A DNA stretch of 5,879 nucleotides. It comes from Clostridia bacterium (GTDB lineage Bacteria > Bacillota > Clostridia > Christensenellales > CAG-917). The stretch covers positions 1 through 5,879 of the forward strand of contig CAAEDU010000083.1 of assembly GCA_900754695.1 (NCBI GenBank), read 5' to 3'. The position numbers were made by a program, and so were the translations under genes. Of the stretch, positions 5,519 to 5,879 are shown in pieces. The notes below the pieces were generated by a model. That model was given only the letters and a program-made list of their open reading frames with translations, did not search any database and was not told where the DNA came from. The stretch's first letter is position 1, and every line of letters begins with the position of its first letter.

Positions 5519-5879
5519 TCGCCACTTAGAGCACACTATAATCCCCAAGCTGCCTCGTGAGAACAGTCTAGAAGATTTCCTTGGCAATTTTCGTCCGCCC
5601 TTATCTTTTTTTGCAGACAACATTTCGAGAGGCGATCGCCCTTCGACATCGGCCGGATGTCTCGGGGCGTGGATCCTCAGTCCCTGAAAGTCCACTCAAA
5701 GCAGGCTACACTGCACACAGCACTTGCGCACCGCATAGCAGGTTTAACCCCGGTCAGTAGGCGCTGCGCCCACCGATTCGGGTCTCCGCGACGATCGGGT
5801 CGAGTTTCGCATGCCGTTGCGAAGCGCCCGAAAGTCTTAACTCCCAGCAACAGCCCCGGTTTGGGCAACCAAAGCCATC

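Larger units (their letters stand above)
5326..5879 (-). ncRNA. ole: Probable OLE RNA (Ornate Large Extremophilic RNA), 5' end possibly beyond the window
   Basis: OLE RNA is a non-coding RNA of about 600 bases that forms a membrane ribonucleoprotein with OapA. It is usually encoded directly upstream of oapA among isoprenoid, tlyA, argR and recN genes. This 554-base stretch fits in position, strand and size and has no credible gene. It is rich in complementary arms. TTCGGT/ACCGAA (5518-5513 with 5429-5424) encloses an eight-pair stem (5490-5483 with 5447-5440), a CTCGT/ACGAG stem (5468-5464 with 5454-5450) and a TGCAG hairpin with a GAGA loop (5510-5492). Further perfect hairpins are GACATC/GATGTC (5661-5645) and TTCGCA/TGCGAA (5823-5806), plus a palindrome at 5631-5640. 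The 3' end is set by guesswork at the hairpin before the oapA ribosome site. I could not align it to the Rfam OLE model (RF01071). Another large RNA class is the main alternative. Confidence 0.72.

Noticed and set aside
5114..5695. Minus-strand open frame of 193 codons across the RNA region and the oapA start
   Set aside because: It overlaps the well-supported membrane-protein gene in another frame, has Arg/Pro-rich shadow-like sequence, no recognised domain and no ribosome site. The stretch is better explained as structured RNA.
5677..5868. Minus-strand open frame of 63 codons
   Set aside because: No ribosome site, no recognised fold, and it crosses several strong hairpins of the probable RNA.
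1..5879. CRISPR array, insertion sequence, tRNA or prophage signal
   Set aside because: I saw no regularly spaced repeats, transposase motifs, terminal repeats or tRNA cloverleaf on either strand.

Overview
The window reads as a chromosomal segment of a GC-rich member of the Firmicutes (Clostridia-like). All genes lie on the minus strand, so transcription runs from high to low coordinates. The core order tlyA - nadK - argR - recN is the classic Firmicutes arrangement linked to isoprenoid genes, arginine regulation and DNA repair. I cannot place the genus.

Layout in the direction of transcription: (1) 5879 to about 5326 holds no credible protein gene. It is dense in complementary arms that nest into a multi-helix fold. 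It sits directly upstream of a gene for a small polytopic membrane protein (4335-5309) with basic flanks and an acidic, Ala/Ser-rich tail. This pair, in front of tlyA-nadK-argR-recN, matches the known locus of OLE RNA (Ornate Large Extremophilic RNA) and its membrane partner OapA. I call the RNA OLE mainly from position, size and structure, because I cannot run a covariance search. (2) tlyA (3626-4345) overlaps the end of the membrane-protein gene. (3) A gap at 3262-3625 contains a GC-rich, hairpin-rich island, then an AT-rich control region. That region has a good sigma-A-type promoter, a perfect 20-bp palindrome over the predicted transcription start, and several ArgR-box-like half sites. 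(4) nadK, argR and recN follow with 4-nt ATGA overlaps and form one translationally coupled unit. It ends in an intrinsic terminator whose stem includes the recN stop codon. (5) A separate promoter then drives rnpB, the RNase P RNA, which is cut by the window start.

Working together: the OLE/OapA pair would form a membrane ribonucleoprotein, which in Bacillus halodurans is linked to magnesium, cold and alcohol tolerance. TlyA is an S4/FtsJ rRNA methyltransferase, NadK makes NADP, ArgR senses arginine, and RecN acts in double-strand break repair. Two of the largest bacterial non-coding RNA classes, OLE and RNase P RNA, therefore bracket one small housekeeping operon within 6 kb.
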